Assembly (NCBI GenBank): GCA_035632095.1
Contig: DASQHM010000016.1
Location: forward strand, 1-63,774
DNA: 63,774 nt
Direction: 5' to 3'
Origin: DASQHM01 sp035632095
Lineage (GTDB): Bacteria; Pseudomonadota; Alphaproteobacteria; Ferrovibrionales; Ferrovibrionaceae
Part shown: piece after piece, positions 23,363 to 32,680 of the stretch
Numbering within the stretch: position 1 is the stretch's first letter
Layout of the letters: each line of letters opens with the position of its first letter
Notes under the pieces: model-generated
What the model saw: the letters and a program-made list of their open reading frames with translations, nothing else
Told to the model about the DNA's origin: nothing
Database searches by the model: none
Translations under genes and position numbers: made by a program

Positions 23363-24595
23363 ATGGCTGACACGCGTGGCGGGAGCATCGAGACGTCCTA
23401 CGGCTGGACCATCGCCACGGCATCGTTCCTGCTTATGTCCATCGGTTTCGGCATTCCCTACGTGGTCGTGGTGGCGTTGAAACAGATCGCGGCGGAATTC
23501 GACTGGCCGCGCTGGGTGCCCTCGCTCGGCAACGGCATGGTGTATCTGGGCGCCGGCGTCGGCGGCATTGCCGTGGGCTGGATCTCGGATCGCATCGGCG
23601 TCATGTGGCCGGCGCTGGTCGGGTCGATCATGCTCGGCACCGGCGCCATCCTGGTCTCGACCAGCCACGGCGCGCTGCAGTTCATGGTGGCCCACGCGGT
23701 CTTCATCGGGCTGCTCGGCAATGCCACCATGTTTGCGCCGCTGATGGCCAACGTGACGCGCTGGTTCGATCGCCGACGCGGCGTCGCTGTATCCCTGGTG
23801 GCGAGCGGCCAAAGCGTCGCCGGAGCGATCTGGCCGCCGATCTTCCAATTCGCCATCGAGCATATAGGCTGGCGCGACACGTTGTTCTACTTCGGCATTT
23901 TCGCCACCTTGACCATGGCACCGATGACGCTGATGTTGCGCCGCCGCCCGCCGGTGCCGCTGCCCGATACGCTCGCGAGCGAGCCTCAGGGCGGTGACGA
24001 TGTGCTGGGGCTGCCTCCGAACTTGGTGCTGGCAATGCTTTGCCTTGCCATCGTCGGCTGCTGTGTCGCCATGGCCATGCCCATGGTCCACACGGTCGCC
24101 TTCTGCAGCGATCTTGGTTTCGATCCGGCCCGCGGCGCGGAAATGCTGTCCCTGCTCTTGGCTTCTGCGTTCGTGAGCCGCTTGTTCTGGGGCCGGCTGT
24201 CCGACCGCGTCGGCGGCTTGCGCACCATCATGATCGGGGCGGGCGCACAGGCTCTCATGCTGTCGCTCTATCTGGCCGTCGATGGCGTCGCCGAGATGTT
24301 TGCGCTCTCGGCCGCCTTCGGATTGGCCTTCGGCGGCATCGTTCCGGCCTATACGCTGGCAGTACGCGATCTGTTCCCGAGCCCCGAAGCGGGCTGGCGC
24401 ATCGGCACCATTTATCTATTCGGACTAGTCGGCATGGCGCTGGGCGGCTGGCTTGGCGGCTATATCTACGACATGACGGCGAGCTACCGCCCGGCGTTCC
24501 TCACCGGCGTCTTTTTCAATCTCGCCAACCTGATGCTGATCAGCTTCCTGGTACTGCGCCAGTCGCGGACCAAAGTCGGCATGGCGACGGCATGA
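23363..24595 (+). CDS. MFS transporter (monocarboxylate-type)
   Basis: This 410-residue major facilitator has twelve predicted membrane segments in two halves. The family loop between helices 2 and 3 appears as GWISDRIGV, and the second half repeats it as GRLSDRVGGL. The overall pattern (YGWTIATASFLLMSIGFGIPYVVVV at the start) resembles the OFA/monocarboxylate group found next to CoA-activated acid pathways. ATG 23363 follows GGAGGAAGCGGA. It is divergent from the XRE regulator and is followed 10 bp later by an acyl-CoA carboxyltransferase, so the substrate may be a short carboxylic acid. Confidence 0.87.
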   Translation: MADTRGGSIETSYGWTIATASFLLMSIGFGIPYVVVVALKQIAAEFDWPRWVPSLGNGMVYLGAGVGGIAVGWISDRIGVMWPALVGSIMLGTGAILVSTSHGALQFMVAHAVFIGLLGNATMFAPLMANVTRWFDRRRGVAVSLVASGQSVAGAIWPPIFQFAIEHIGWRDTLFYFGIFATLTMAPMTLMLRRRPPVPLPDTLASEPQGGDDVLGLPPNLVLAMLCLAIVGCCVAMAMPMVHTVAFCSDLGFDPARGAEMLSLLLASAFVSRLFWGRLSDRVGGLRTIMIGAGAQALMLSLYLAVDGVAEMFALSAAFGLAFGGIVPAYTLAVRDLFPSPEAGWRIGTIYLFGLVGMALGGWLGGYIYDMTASYRPAFLTGVFFNLANLMLISFLVLRQSRTKVGMATA

Positions 24596-24605
24596 GCGGC
24601 GCACG

Positions 24606-26135
24606 ATGACGGAACGTCGCGTGCCGGGAAGTCCGGTTCGCGACGATTTGGCGCGCGTGCGAAACGCGCGTGAATCTCGCCTCGATGCCGCGCGGCCCGA
24701 TGCGGTCGAACGGCAACACAAGCGTGGACGTTGGACCGCGCGCGAGAACATAGCCGCGTTTCTCGATTCCGGCAGCTTCGTTGAATATGGCGGCTTGGCG
24801 CGTCCGGCGCGGCGCGACATGCAGGGCGCCGCCGATGGTCTGGTCATGGGCACCGGCACGGCCGAGGGCGCGCGCGTCGCGGTGGTCGCCTACGACTATA
24901 CGGTCCATGCCGGTACGCAAAGCGCCATCAATCACCTCAAGATCGACCGCATGTTCGAGCTGGCCAAGGAACTGCGGCTGCCGGTGGTGTGCTGGCTTGA
25001 AGGCGGCGGCGCGAGACCGCACGACATGGACGTGGGCGTGCGCGGCCCGGTGACGACCTTCGTGACCTTTGCGCAGCTCTCTGGCCTAGTGCCGACGGTC
25101 GGGATCGTTCCGGGTCCGGCCTTCGCCGGCAATGCCAATCTGGCCGGGCTGTGCGATTGCGTTATCGCGACGAAGAAGGCCGTGCTCGGCATGGCCGGAC
25201 CGCCGCTGGTCGAGGCGGCGCTTGGCAAGCGCTTCAAGCCCGAGGAGATCGGGCCGGTGGAAGTGCATGTGGCGTCCGGCGCCGTCGATCTCCTCTGCGA
25301 GGACGAAGCCGAAGCCGCGGCGCTGGCAAGGCGCTATCTCGCGTATTTTCGCGCTCCCGCTGCCGCCGGTGCGCCGCCCGACACGGCCAAGCTTCGCGAC
25401 CTGGTGCCGGAAAATCCGCGCCGCGCCTACAACGTGCGCGATGCCGTCAAGGGCATCGCCGATGTGGAAAGCGTATTGGAACTCCGCCCGCAATTCGGCA
25501 AGGCGGTGGTTACCGCGCTGATTCGCATCGAAGGGCGGGCCGTCGGCGTCATCGCCAACCAGCCGATGTTTCTCGCGGGCGCCATCGATTCGCCTGCCTC
25601 CGACAAGGCGGCGCGATTCATCCAGCTTTGCGACGCCTATGACATACCGATGCTGTTCCTGTGCGACACGCCGGGGTTGATGGTCGGGCCCGAGGTCGAG
25701 ACGACGGGCTTGGTGCGCCATTCGGCGCGCATTCTGACGGCGCTCGCCAACGCGACGACGCCCTTCATGACCGTCGTCCTGCGCAAGGCCTACGGGCTCG
25801 GCTATTACATAATGGGCTCGGCGCCGCTCAAGCCGGCGTTGCTCGTGGCTTGGCCGACCGCCGAATTCGGCGGCATGGGGCTGGAGGGCGCGGTCAACAT
25901 CATCTATCGCAGGGAGCTCGACGCGGCGACGGGCGAGCAGGCGCGCGCCGACCTGCACAAGCGCCTCACCGACGATCTCAAGCGCTCCAATACGGCGTTG
26001 GAGGTCGCGGCGCGTTACGGCTTCGACGACGTGATCGATCCGGCCGAGACGCGCGACGTTTTGGCAAAAACGCTGCGGGCGTTGCCGCCGGTGCCGCCGA
26101 GAGCCGGCCGCAAGCGCGTCATCGACAACTGGTGA
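24606..26135 (+). CDS. Acyl-CoA carboxylase beta (carboxyltransferase) subunit
   Basis: This 509-residue protein with the crotonase-like double domain of propionyl-/methylcrotonyl-CoA carboxylase beta subunits has LEGGGARPHDMDVGVRGPV, GIVPGPAFAGNANLAGLCD and MFLCDTPG-like segments (LFLCDTPGLMVGPEVETTG). It transfers carboxyl from biotin to an acyl-CoA. No biotin carboxylase or biotin carrier gene is present in the window, so the partner subunit must lie elsewhere. Length is normal. It starts 10 bp after the MFS stop with no clear ribosome site, suggesting coupled translation. Confidence 0.85.
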   Translation: MTERRVPGSPVRDDLARVRNARESRLDAARPDAVERQHKRGRWTARENIAAFLDSGSFVEYGGLARPARRDMQGAADGLVMGTGTAEGARVAVVAYDYTVHAGTQSAINHLKIDRMFELAKELRLPVVCWLEGGGARPHDMDVGVRGPVTTFVTFAQLSGLVPTVGIVPGPAFAGNANLAGLCDCVIATKKAVLGMAGPPLVEAALGKRFKPEEIGPVEVHVASGAVDLLCEDEAEAAALARRYLAYFRAPAAAGAPPDTAKLRDLVPENPRRAYNVRDAVKGIADVESVLELRPQFGKAVVTALIRIEGRAVGVIANQPMFLAGAIDSPASDKAARFIQLCDAYDIPMLFLCDTPGLMVGPEVETTGLVRHSARILTALANATTPFMTVVLRKAYGLGYYIMGSAPLKPALLVAWPTAEFGGMGLEGAVNIIYRRELDAATGEQARADLHKRLTDDLKRSNTALEVAARYGFDDVIDPAETRDVLAKTLRALPPVPPRAGRKRVIDNW

Positions 26136-26154
26136 CCGCGGCGCCGCTCGGCCT

Positions 26155-27522
26155 TCAGCGCGATCCTTTGAGCAAATCCTCGAGCACGCGTTCCAGGTGG
26201 CGGACACTGTTGCAGACCGTCGCCACGTGGCAATAGGCGCTATAGCGGAACATGTCGGAATCGCCCGTGCCCCACGACGACTTGAACTCCGGGTTGAGCC
26301 AGATCACCCGCTTGGCGCGGTCGAAGATGGTGCGCATCAGATCGGTGCGCGGATCGGTGTTGTTGCCGCGCGCGTCGCCCATGATGATGACGGTGGTCTT
26401 GCTGTCGATGGCCTTGAGCCAGCCGTTGGTGAAATCGGCGAGCGAACGGCCGTAATTCGAAGAGCCGAAACCGATCTCCTTCAGGATCTTGGCGATCGCG
26501 TCCTCGATCGTCTCGTTTTCCAGGATGTCGCTCACCTCGATCAGGTTCCCGGAGAAGGCGAAGGCGCGGACGTCGGCCAGGGCTTCGTTCAAACTGTAAA
26601 GAAAAAGCAGCAGGAACTGCGCCACGGACGCGACAGAGCCGCTGACGTCGCAAAGCACCAGCACGCGCGGCTTGTCGATCTTGCGCTCCTTCCATACGGT
26701 GATGAACGGCACGCCGTCATACGCCATGTTGCGGCGGAGCGTGCGGCGGACATCGAGGTGGCCGCGGCGTTTCTGTTTCCGATCCCGGCCGTAGCGCGTC
26801 GCTAGGCGCTTCGCCATGGCGCGCACGATGACGCGCATGCGCTCGAAATCGCGGCGGTCCAGATTGGATAGCCGCGCCACCTGCAATATCTCATCGCGAA
26901 GTTGTTCGTTGGCGCCGCGGGCATAGACGGCGAGCTGGCGTTCGACAAAATCCCGGACCTGGTCGCCAAGGTATCCGCGCGCCCGGTCCAGGCGCTGCGC
27001 CTGTCCCGTCGCGTCCGCGGTCCCAAGCGCGCGGAGCCGCGCGATTTGCTGTTCCAGCGCCTCCAGCCCCATCCGCTCCATGATCCGGCGGGCGTAGATA
27101 TTCGTCTGGGTGAAAAATCGGATGTCCGACACGCCCACGTGGCCGGCGGCCGCCTCCATGGCGGCGGACAATCCGGCGCGGTCGCCTTGCATCAGCATCT
27201 GGCTGAGCGGGCCTGAGCCCATGCCCTCGCCACCGGACGGGTCACCGCTTTGGTTTTCTTCCCGGTCCGATCCGCCGTCGCGTTTGCCGCTCTGATCGCC
27301 CATGAAGGAATCGCGGGCGAAGTAAAGCTCGAAGCACTCCTCGAAAAGCTGCTTCTCGTCGCGGGTCTTGGCCATGACCAGCGAGAGCGTGTCCTTGAGG
27401 ATTTGCCGGTCGGCAAATCCAACGAGATCGAGCGCCTTGTACGTGTCGATGCTTTCCGCGACGGAAACCCGGATGCCGGCGCTGCGCGCCGCCTGCAGGA
27501 AACGGATGATCGGCTCGCTCAT
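26155..27522 (-). CDS. VWA-domain protein, CoxE-like
   Basis: This 455-residue cytoplasmic protein has an N-terminal region typical of CoxE-like proteins (FLQAARSAGIRVSVAES, DTLSLVMAKTRDEKQLFEECFELYF), a charged middle segment rich in Gly and Asp, and a C-terminal von Willebrand A domain. The domain carries the metal-ion site VLCDVSGSVASV (DxSxS) and VIIMGDARGNNTDPR. CoxE and CoxD assist maturation of the Mo-Cu site in CO dehydrogenase, but most relatives have other targets. It is encoded 4 bp after the MoxR gene and co-transcribed with it. Confidence 0.85.
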   Translation of the reverse strand: MSEPIIRFLQAARSAGIRVSVAESIDTYKALDLVGFADRQILKDTLSLVMAKTRDEKQLFEECFELYFARDSFMGDQSGKRDGGSDREENQSGDPSGGEGMGSGPLSQMLMQGDRAGLSAAMEAAAGHVGVSDIRFFTQTNIYARRIMERMGLEALEQQIARLRALGTADATGQAQRLDRARGYLGDQVRDFVERQLAVYARGANEQLRDEILQVARLSNLDRRDFERMRVIVRAMAKRLATRYGRDRKQKRRGHLDVRRTLRRNMAYDGVPFITVWKERKIDKPRVLVLCDVSGSVASVAQFLLLFLYSLNEALADVRAFAFSGNLIEVSDILENETIEDAIAKILKEIGFGSSNYGRSLADFTNGWLKAIDSKTTVIIMGDARGNNTDPRTDLMRTIFDRAKRVIWLNPEFKSSWGTGDSDMFRYSAYCHVATVCNSVRHLERVLEDLLKGSR

Positions 27523-27526
27523 GCGT

Positions 27527-28483
27527 CTATGCGCCCACGCCGGCGTCCTGGCGCGCCTGCATGGTCATGGCGGGGACCTGGTTGACCACCGCCTCGATGT
27601 CGTCCTCGAACTTGAGCAGGACGTTCAAGGTGTCGCGCACCATGTCAGGTTCGAGTTGCCGCGCATGCAGCAGCAGCAGGACGCGCGCCCAATCGATTGT
27701 CTCGCTGACCGAGGGCAGTTTCTTCAGCTCGATCTTGCGAAGTTGCTGCACGAACGAGACGAGCTGCTTGCGGAGCGATTCCGTGACGCCGGGAACGCGC
27801 ACGTCGATGATGCGCTCCTCCAGCTTGGTGTCCGGGAATCCGATATGCAAATGCAGGCAGCGGCGCTTGAGCGCGTCGCCGAGATCGCGGGTGTTGTTGG
27901 AGGTCAGGAACACGATGGGCGGCACTTCGGCGGCGATGGTGCCGATCTCCGGAATGGTCACCTGGAAGTCGGAGAGGATTTCGAGCAGGAACGCCTCGAA
28001 CTCCTGGTCCGACTTGTCGACCTCGTCGATCAGAAGCACCGCGCCGACCTTCTGCTGCAGCGCGCGGAGCAGGGGGCGCGATTCCAGAAAGTGTTCGGAG
28101 AAGAAGATGTCGCTGAAGCTGTGCAACTTCGACAGCGCCGCATCCAGGCCGTCAGCGGCACGGAAGCTTTCGCCGAGCTTGTCCTTCAGGATCTGGGTAT
28201 ACAGCAGCTGCTTGCCGTATTTCCACTCGTAGAGCGCCTTGGACTCGTCCAGACCCTCGTAGCACTGCATGCGGATCAGCGGCAGGTCGAAGTAGTGCGC
28301 TGTGGCCTTGGCGAGCTCGGTCTTGCCGACGCCGGCCGGTCCCTCCACCAGTACCGGCTTTTGCAGGTTCTGCGCCAGAAAGACCGCCGTGGCGATCTGC
28401 CGGCTGCAGATGTAGCCGGAGGTCGCGAGACCGTCGATGACGGATTCGATGGAGCCGATTTGACTGCGGGCACTGTCGTTCAT
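27527..28483 (-). CDS. MoxR-type AAA ATPase, CoxD-like
   Basis: This 318-residue AAA+ ATPase has Walker A GPAGVGKT at residues 48-55, Walker B VLLIDEVDKSD and sensor motif FLTSNNTRDLGDALKRRCLHL with the arginine finger region. It belongs to the MoxR group, chaperones that work with VWA proteins to insert cofactors or remodel complexes. The start at 28483 (MNDSARSQIG) is preferred; it lies one base before the upstream acyl-CoA dehydrogenase stop. The downstream partner is the VWA gene. No target enzyme such as CoxLMS is encoded beside it. Confidence 0.88.
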   Translation of the reverse strand: MNDSARSQIGSIESVIDGLATSGYICSRQIATAVFLAQNLQKPVLVEGPAGVGKTELAKATAHYFDLPLIRMQCYEGLDESKALYEWKYGKQLLYTQILKDKLGESFRAADGLDAALSKLHSFSDIFFSEHFLESRPLLRALQQKVGAVLLIDEVDKSDQEFEAFLLEILSDFQVTIPEIGTIAAEVPPIVFLTSNNTRDLGDALKRRCLHLHIGFPDTKLEERIIDVRVPGVTESLRKQLVSFVQQLRKIELKKLPSVSETIDWARVLLLLHARQLEPDMVRDTLNVLLKFEDDIEAVVNQVPAMTMQARQDAGVGA

Positions 28484-28484
28484 G

Positions 28485-29597
28485 TCAGAGCTGCTTCCGG
28501 AGCAGGGCAAAACCGAGCCTGCTTTGTTTCACGAGACGAGGCCCCTTGGCAATCTCGAAAGACTTGCCGAGATCGCGGAGCAGGGGCGCGAGGCCGTCCC
28601 TGTGCGCCGTGCCGAAGCCTTGCCGGAAGGCCTCGACGGCGCGGAGCGCCGCGGCGCCAAGCGTCCGGATTCCCACAAGTTCCGCCGGAATCGGGTCTTG
28701 GTCCAAGCAGCCTTGGTCCAGGGCGCCGACCACGGATTCCGAGGCGCGCGCGATGATTGCGGTCATGGCGGCCAGCTCGCCGAGAGCCGCGGCAGCGGCA
28801 TCGTCGGGCGTTGACGTAGCGTCAGCCAAGCGCCGCAGAGCGTGACGCAGCGCGCCGACCAATCCGCCGGTTCCGACCGCGTCTTCCACATCGCGGAACG
28901 GGCCGACCATGCGCTCGTAGGCCGTATCGGCCGGGCCCAGCATCGCCGTGGCTTGCACCGCGCAATCGGTCAGTTTCAGGCGGCAGTGCGGAGATGGCCG
29001 CAGGAAGTCGAGTTCCGGTTGCGCCACAAGCTCCAATCCGGGCGTGCCGCGCGGCACCAGAAATGCGGAATAGCGTTTGCGGCCTTCGGCCAGGGCGGTG
29101 ATGGCGAACACCACATAAAGCCCCGCGAGCGGGCCATTGGTGACGTAGGCCTTTTCGCCATTGAGCACGAACGTGTCGCCGCGCAGTGCCGCGTTCGTCT
29201 GCAAGTGCTTCGGGTGCGCGCCGGCACCTGGCTCCGACACGGCGACCGATGCGATCATGCGGCCTTCGGCGATGGCCGGCAGATAGGCGGCTTTTTGCCG
29301 ATGATCCGCGAAGCCTGCGATGAACCAGCGCGCCACCATCTGTCCACCCGCCCAAGACATCGCCAGACCGGGGGAGCCGCTGATTTCGACCAGGCTGGTC
29401 TCGCACGCGGCAATATCGCTCCACGTGCCGCCGTCGCCGCCGAAGTCTCCGGGAAGCGCCACACGGAACAAGCCGGCGCTCGCCATCTCGCGCCAGACAT
29501 CGTGCGGAAAGCCGCCGGTATTGAAGTCGCGCCCGAGCGTGTGCAGCCGGGCCAACTCGGACATGCGCCTATGTGTCTCAGACATTGAATTGTGCAT
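28485..29597 (-). CDS. Acyl-CoA dehydrogenase family protein
   Basis: This acyl-CoA dehydrogenase homologue of about 370 residues has the FAD-binding middle region (MIASVAVSEPGAGAHPKHLQTNA, LNGEKAYVTNGPLAGLYVVFA) and a helical C-terminal domain. It has an unusually Ala-rich C-terminal domain and lacks an obvious catalytic Glu context, so it may be a degenerate or special-purpose member. Two Met codons (29597 and 29585) are possible starts and neither has a strong ribosome site. The gene is directly upstream of the MoxR/VWA pair and divergent from the zinc alcohol dehydrogenase. Confidence 0.8.
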   Translation of the reverse strand: MHNSMSETHRRMSELARLHTLGRDFNTGGFPHDVWREMASAGLFRVALPGDFGGDGGTWSDIAACETSLVEISGSPGLAMSWAGGQMVARWFIAGFADHRQKAAYLPAIAEGRMIASVAVSEPGAGAHPKHLQTNAALRGDTFVLNGEKAYVTNGPLAGLYVVFAITALAEGRKRYSAFLVPRGTPGLELVAQPELDFLRPSPHCRLKLTDCAVQATAMLGPADTAYERMVGPFRDVEDAVGTGGLVGALRHALRRLADATSTPDDAAAAALGELAAMTAIIARASESVVGALDQGCLDQDPIPAELVGIRTLGAAALRAVEAFRQGFGTAHRDGLAPLLRDLGKSFEIAKGPRLVKQSRLGFALLRKQL

Positions 29598-29714
29598 TGA
29601 TGATGTTCGCCGGGGACGTGCGGAGAAATCGGAATATTCGGCATCATATCGCGCGCCACTTCGCTGCAAAATGGCACTGCTTCTGATAGTGTCGGCGCGC
29701 AAGGGGAGAACACA

Positions 29715-30758
29715 ATGAAAGCAGCCGTGTTCCAGGGACCGGGCAAACCGCTGGTCATTGAAAACGTGCCCGATCCGACGCCAGGACCGGCCGAACTTGT
29801 GCTCAAGGTGAAGGCCTGCGGCATTTGCGGTTCGGACCTGCATTTCGCCGACGTGCACGACACCGACGGCGGCCTCAATCCGCTGCCGCGCGGCACCGTG
29901 ATGGGCCACGAATTTGCCGGCGAGGTGGTGGCGCTGGGCGGCGAGGCGAAAAGCACGTGGCGGGTCGGCGCGCGCGTGACTGCGTTGCCCTATATCGCCT
30001 GTGGTCATTGCGCCTTCTGCCTTTCCGGCAAGGGCCACCGCTGCGAACGCTCGATCGTCACCGGGTTTGGGCGCAATCCGGGCGCCTACGCCGAATACGT
30101 GCGCGTCGGCGCCTACGAGGCGCTGGCATTGCCCGAGCAGGTCGACTATCGCGCCGGCGCAATGGTGGAGCCGCTCGCGGTCGGGCTGCATGCCGTTCAC
30201 GCGGCGCATCTCCAAGGCGGCGAATCCGTGCTGGTGATCGGCGCCGGCCCGATCGGCCTCGCCACGACGCTATGGTGCCGCTTTTTCGGGGCACGGCACG
30301 TCATCACCAGCGATCTCGTGCGCACCAGAATGGATCGCGCGGCCGATTTTGGCGCAACCGCCCAGATCGACGCGTCGTCCGAGGATGTGGTCGAGCGCTG
30401 CAAGCAGATTACCGGCGACCGGCCGCAAGTGGTTTTCGACTGCGTCGGCGTGCCAGGCAGCCAGCAGCTCGCCATGGACTATGCGCCGGCGGAGGGCCGC
30501 ATCGTCGTGGTGGGCGTCTGCATGCAGCCGGACCGCATCATTCCGGTGAAAGCGATCACCAAGGAATTGCAGGTCGCCTATGTGCTCGGGTACCGGCGGC
30601 AGGATTTCGCGTTCTGCATCGACATGCTGGCCTCGCGTCGCGTCGACGCGCGCGCGATGATGTCCGGAGCCGTCGGCTTCGAGCGGCTTTCCGCGACGTT
30701 CGAGGCGCTGAAAACGTCCAAGAACGAATGCAAAGTGATGCTGGAGGCGGGACTCTAG
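29715..30758 (+). CDS. Zinc-dependent alcohol dehydrogenase (medium-chain family)
   Basis: This 347-residue MDR enzyme has a catalytic zinc region CGICGSDLHF and GHEFAGEVV. The structural zinc site CGHCAFCLSGKGHRC has all four cysteines. A NAD(P)-binding Rossmann motif VLVIGAGPIGLATT follows. It would oxidise an alcohol or sorbitol-like polyol to carbonyl. ATG 29715 follows AAGGGGAG. It is divergent from the acyl-CoA dehydrogenase gene and followed 13 bp later by a TauE/SafE transporter gene, probably in the same operon. Confidence 0.9.
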   Translation: MKAAVFQGPGKPLVIENVPDPTPGPAELVLKVKACGICGSDLHFADVHDTDGGLNPLPRGTVMGHEFAGEVVALGGEAKSTWRVGARVTALPYIACGHCAFCLSGKGHRCERSIVTGFGRNPGAYAEYVRVGAYEALALPEQVDYRAGAMVEPLAVGLHAVHAAHLQGGESVLVIGAGPIGLATTLWCRFFGARHVITSDLVRTRMDRAADFGATAQIDASSEDVVERCKQITGDRPQVVFDCVGVPGSQQLAMDYAPAEGRIVVVGVCMQPDRIIPVKAITKELQVAYVLGYRRQDFAFCIDMLASRRVDARAMMSGAVGFERLSATFEALKTSKNECKVMLEAGL

Positions 30759-30771
30759 CCGGACCGCCGCC

Positions 30772-31527
30772 TTGCCGTTCGCGCTGGAACTTGCCGCCGT
30801 CGGAGTGGTGATCGGCATTGCCGTGGGCTGCACGGGGATCGGCGGCATCCTCTTGGTGCCTATCCTGGCATACGGGTTCGGCCTCGGCGTGGCGCAATCC
30901 GTGGCGATTGCATTGCTGAGCTATCTGCCGAGCGGCGTCGTCGCCATCTGGCTTTATGCGCGCTACGGCTCCATCGATTGGCGGTCCGGATTGCCGCTTT
31001 GCCTGGCCGCTTGCCCGGCGGCTTTGCTCGGCGCATATGCCGCAAGCGTCGCTCCGCGTGGGGTTCTCGAGATCATGGTCGCGCTGCTGCTTGTGCTCGG
31101 CGGGGTCAGTGCGCTGTTTCCAATGCGCATGTCGAGCGCGGCGTCGCGGACGCTTCGGCCGCCGGTCATTGCCGGGCTCGGCGTCGTCACCGGGTTCATC
31201 TCGGCGATGAGCGGCGCCGGCGGCGCGCTGGTGCTGCTGCCGATGCTGCTGCTCTTGGATCAGGCGGTACTGCCGTCCATCGGTCTCGGCCAGCTGATCC
31301 AGTTCCCCATCGCGGCCGTGGCGACGGCGGCCAATCTGGCTGCAGGCTCGGTGGACGTCACCCTCGGCGCGGAACTCGCAGTGTCGCTCGCGGCCGGGAT
31401 TGTCATCGGCACGCCCATCGCCCACGCGCTGCCCCAGGTCATGCTTCGCCGCGTGCTTGGCGTCGCGCTGCTTGCCGTCGGTTTGTTGCTCTTGGGCCAG
31501 GTCGGCTGGCGGCAGATCGCCGCTTAG
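30772..31527 (+). CDS. TauE/SafE-family membrane exporter
   Basis: This 251-residue membrane protein has about eight hydrophobic segments in two halves that each carry the family glycine-rich motif: GCTGIGGILLVPIL in the first half and SAMSGAGGALVLLPML in the second. TauE/SafE proteins export sulfite, sulfoacetate or organic acids. The proposed start is TTG 30772 in the absence of a better codon; a GTG further in is possible. Its stop overlaps that of the convergent acyl-CoA dehydrogenase by 4 bp (CTTAG). Substrate unknown. Confidence 0.85.
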   Translation: MPFALELAAVGVVIGIAVGCTGIGGILLVPILAYGFGLGVAQSVAIALLSYLPSGVVAIWLYARYGSIDWRSGLPLCLAACPAALLGAYAASVAPRGVLEIMVALLLVLGGVSALFPMRMSSAASRTLRPPVIAGLGVVTGFISAMSGAGGALVLLPMLLLLDQAVLPSIGLGQLIQFPIAAVATAANLAAGSVDVTLGAELAVSLAAGIVIGTPIAHALPQVMLRRVLGVALLAVGLLLLGQVGWRQIAA

Positions 31528-32663
31528 TACCCCTCGAGCCCGGCGTACCGGTCGCGGTGGAAGCCGGCGTCGCCGAACGTCGCGGCAGCGACCCGCGCAC
31601 GTTTCATGAAGAAGCCGATTTCCTCTTCGTCGGTCATGCCGATGCCGCCGTGCATCTGCACGCCCTCGTTACTGACCAGGAACAACGTATCGCAGAGCCG
31701 CGCCTTGGCCAGGCTGGCGACCTGCGCCACGTCGTTGCGTCGTTCGTCGATGGCGGTCAGGGCGTCGAGGACGACCGATTTGGCCAGTTCGATCTCGCAG
31801 AACATCTCGGCGGCGCGATGCTTGAGCGCCTGGAACGAACCGATGGGCACGCCGAACTGCTTGCGTTCCTTCAAGTATTTCACCGTCCGCTCGAAGGCTT
31901 CGAGCGCGCTGCCGAGCATCTCCGCGGCGAGCCCAATGCGGCCGCGGTCCAGCACCGCCTCCAGCACGTCGCCGCCGCGATCTGCCTCGCCGAGCACCGC
32001 ATCGGCCCCGACGCGCACGCCCTTGAAACCGATGCGCGCGGCATTGCGGCTGTCGACCATCATGCTGCGGGTTCGCGTGACGCCGCCCGCATTGCCGTCC
32101 ACCAGGAACAGCGTGATGCCGGCGCGCTCGCCCGGCTTGCCGGATGTCCGTGCGGCGACGATGAGCTGGTCCGCGATGTGCCCGTCGAGCACGAATACTT
32201 TTTCGCCGTCGAGGGTCCAGCCCTTATCGCTTTTGGCCGCGCGCAGCGCCATGTTGAAAGGCGCGTGCCGTGGTCCTTCGTCAAAGGCGAGAGCCATGAT
32301 GCGCTGGCCGCTCGCGATCGCCGGCAGGATCGCGCGGCGCTGCGCCTCGCTCCCGGCCAGCATGACGGCGCTGCCGCAAAGCAGCACGGTGGAGACAAGC
32401 GGCGTCGCTGCGAGCGTGCGGCCCGCCGCTTCCAACACCAGGCCGAGGCCGAAATAGCCGAAGTCGGACCCGCCATAGCTCTCGGGAAAGATGATGCCGG
32501 CCCAGCCGAGCTCCGCCATCTGTTTCCACAGCGCGCGGGAGAAGCCGGTGGCGTCCTTCGAATCGCGGAGCTTGCGCAGCTCGCGCACGGGCGAGCGCTC
32601 GCCGAAGAAGTCGAGCGCCGTCTGCTTGAGAAGCTGCTGCTCCTCGGTGAGTGCCAATGCCAT
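31524..32663 (-). CDS. Acyl-CoA dehydrogenase (medium size)
   Basis: This 379-residue acyl-CoA dehydrogenase has FAD-domain segments (RTLAATPLVSTVLLCGSAV, MALAFDEGPRHAPFN) and the C-terminal helical domain with ERTVKYLKERKQFGVPIGSFQALKHRAAEM and MHGGIGMTDEEEIGFFMKR, the region that usually holds the catalytic base. ATG 32663 starts the homologous region. It ends against the TauE/SafE gene and lies 17 bp downstream of another acyl-CoA dehydrogenase, a pairing seen in cholate, phenylacetyl and branched acid pathways, where two such subunits may form a heterotetramer. Confidence 0.9.
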   Translation of the reverse strand: MALALTEEQQLLKQTALDFFGERSPVRELRKLRDSKDATGFSRALWKQMAELGWAGIIFPESYGGSDFGYFGLGLVLEAAGRTLAATPLVSTVLLCGSAVMLAGSEAQRRAILPAIASGQRIMALAFDEGPRHAPFNMALRAAKSDKGWTLDGEKVFVLDGHIADQLIVAARTSGKPGERAGITLFLVDGNAGGVTRTRSMMVDSRNAARIGFKGVRVGADAVLGEADRGGDVLEAVLDRGRIGLAAEMLGSALEAFERTVKYLKERKQFGVPIGSFQALKHRAAEMFCEIELAKSVVLDALTAIDERRNDVAQVASLAKARLCDTLFLVSNEGVQMHGGIGMTDEEEIGFFMKRARVAAATFGDAGFHRDRYAGLEGY

Positions 32664-32680
32664 CGGCGTGTTCCTCGCGC

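Noticed and set aside
28485..29597. Calling the MoxR/VWA region part of a CO dehydrogenase operon
   Set aside because: No CoxM, CoxS or CoxL gene lies within reach on either side, so only CoxD/CoxE-like family names were used.
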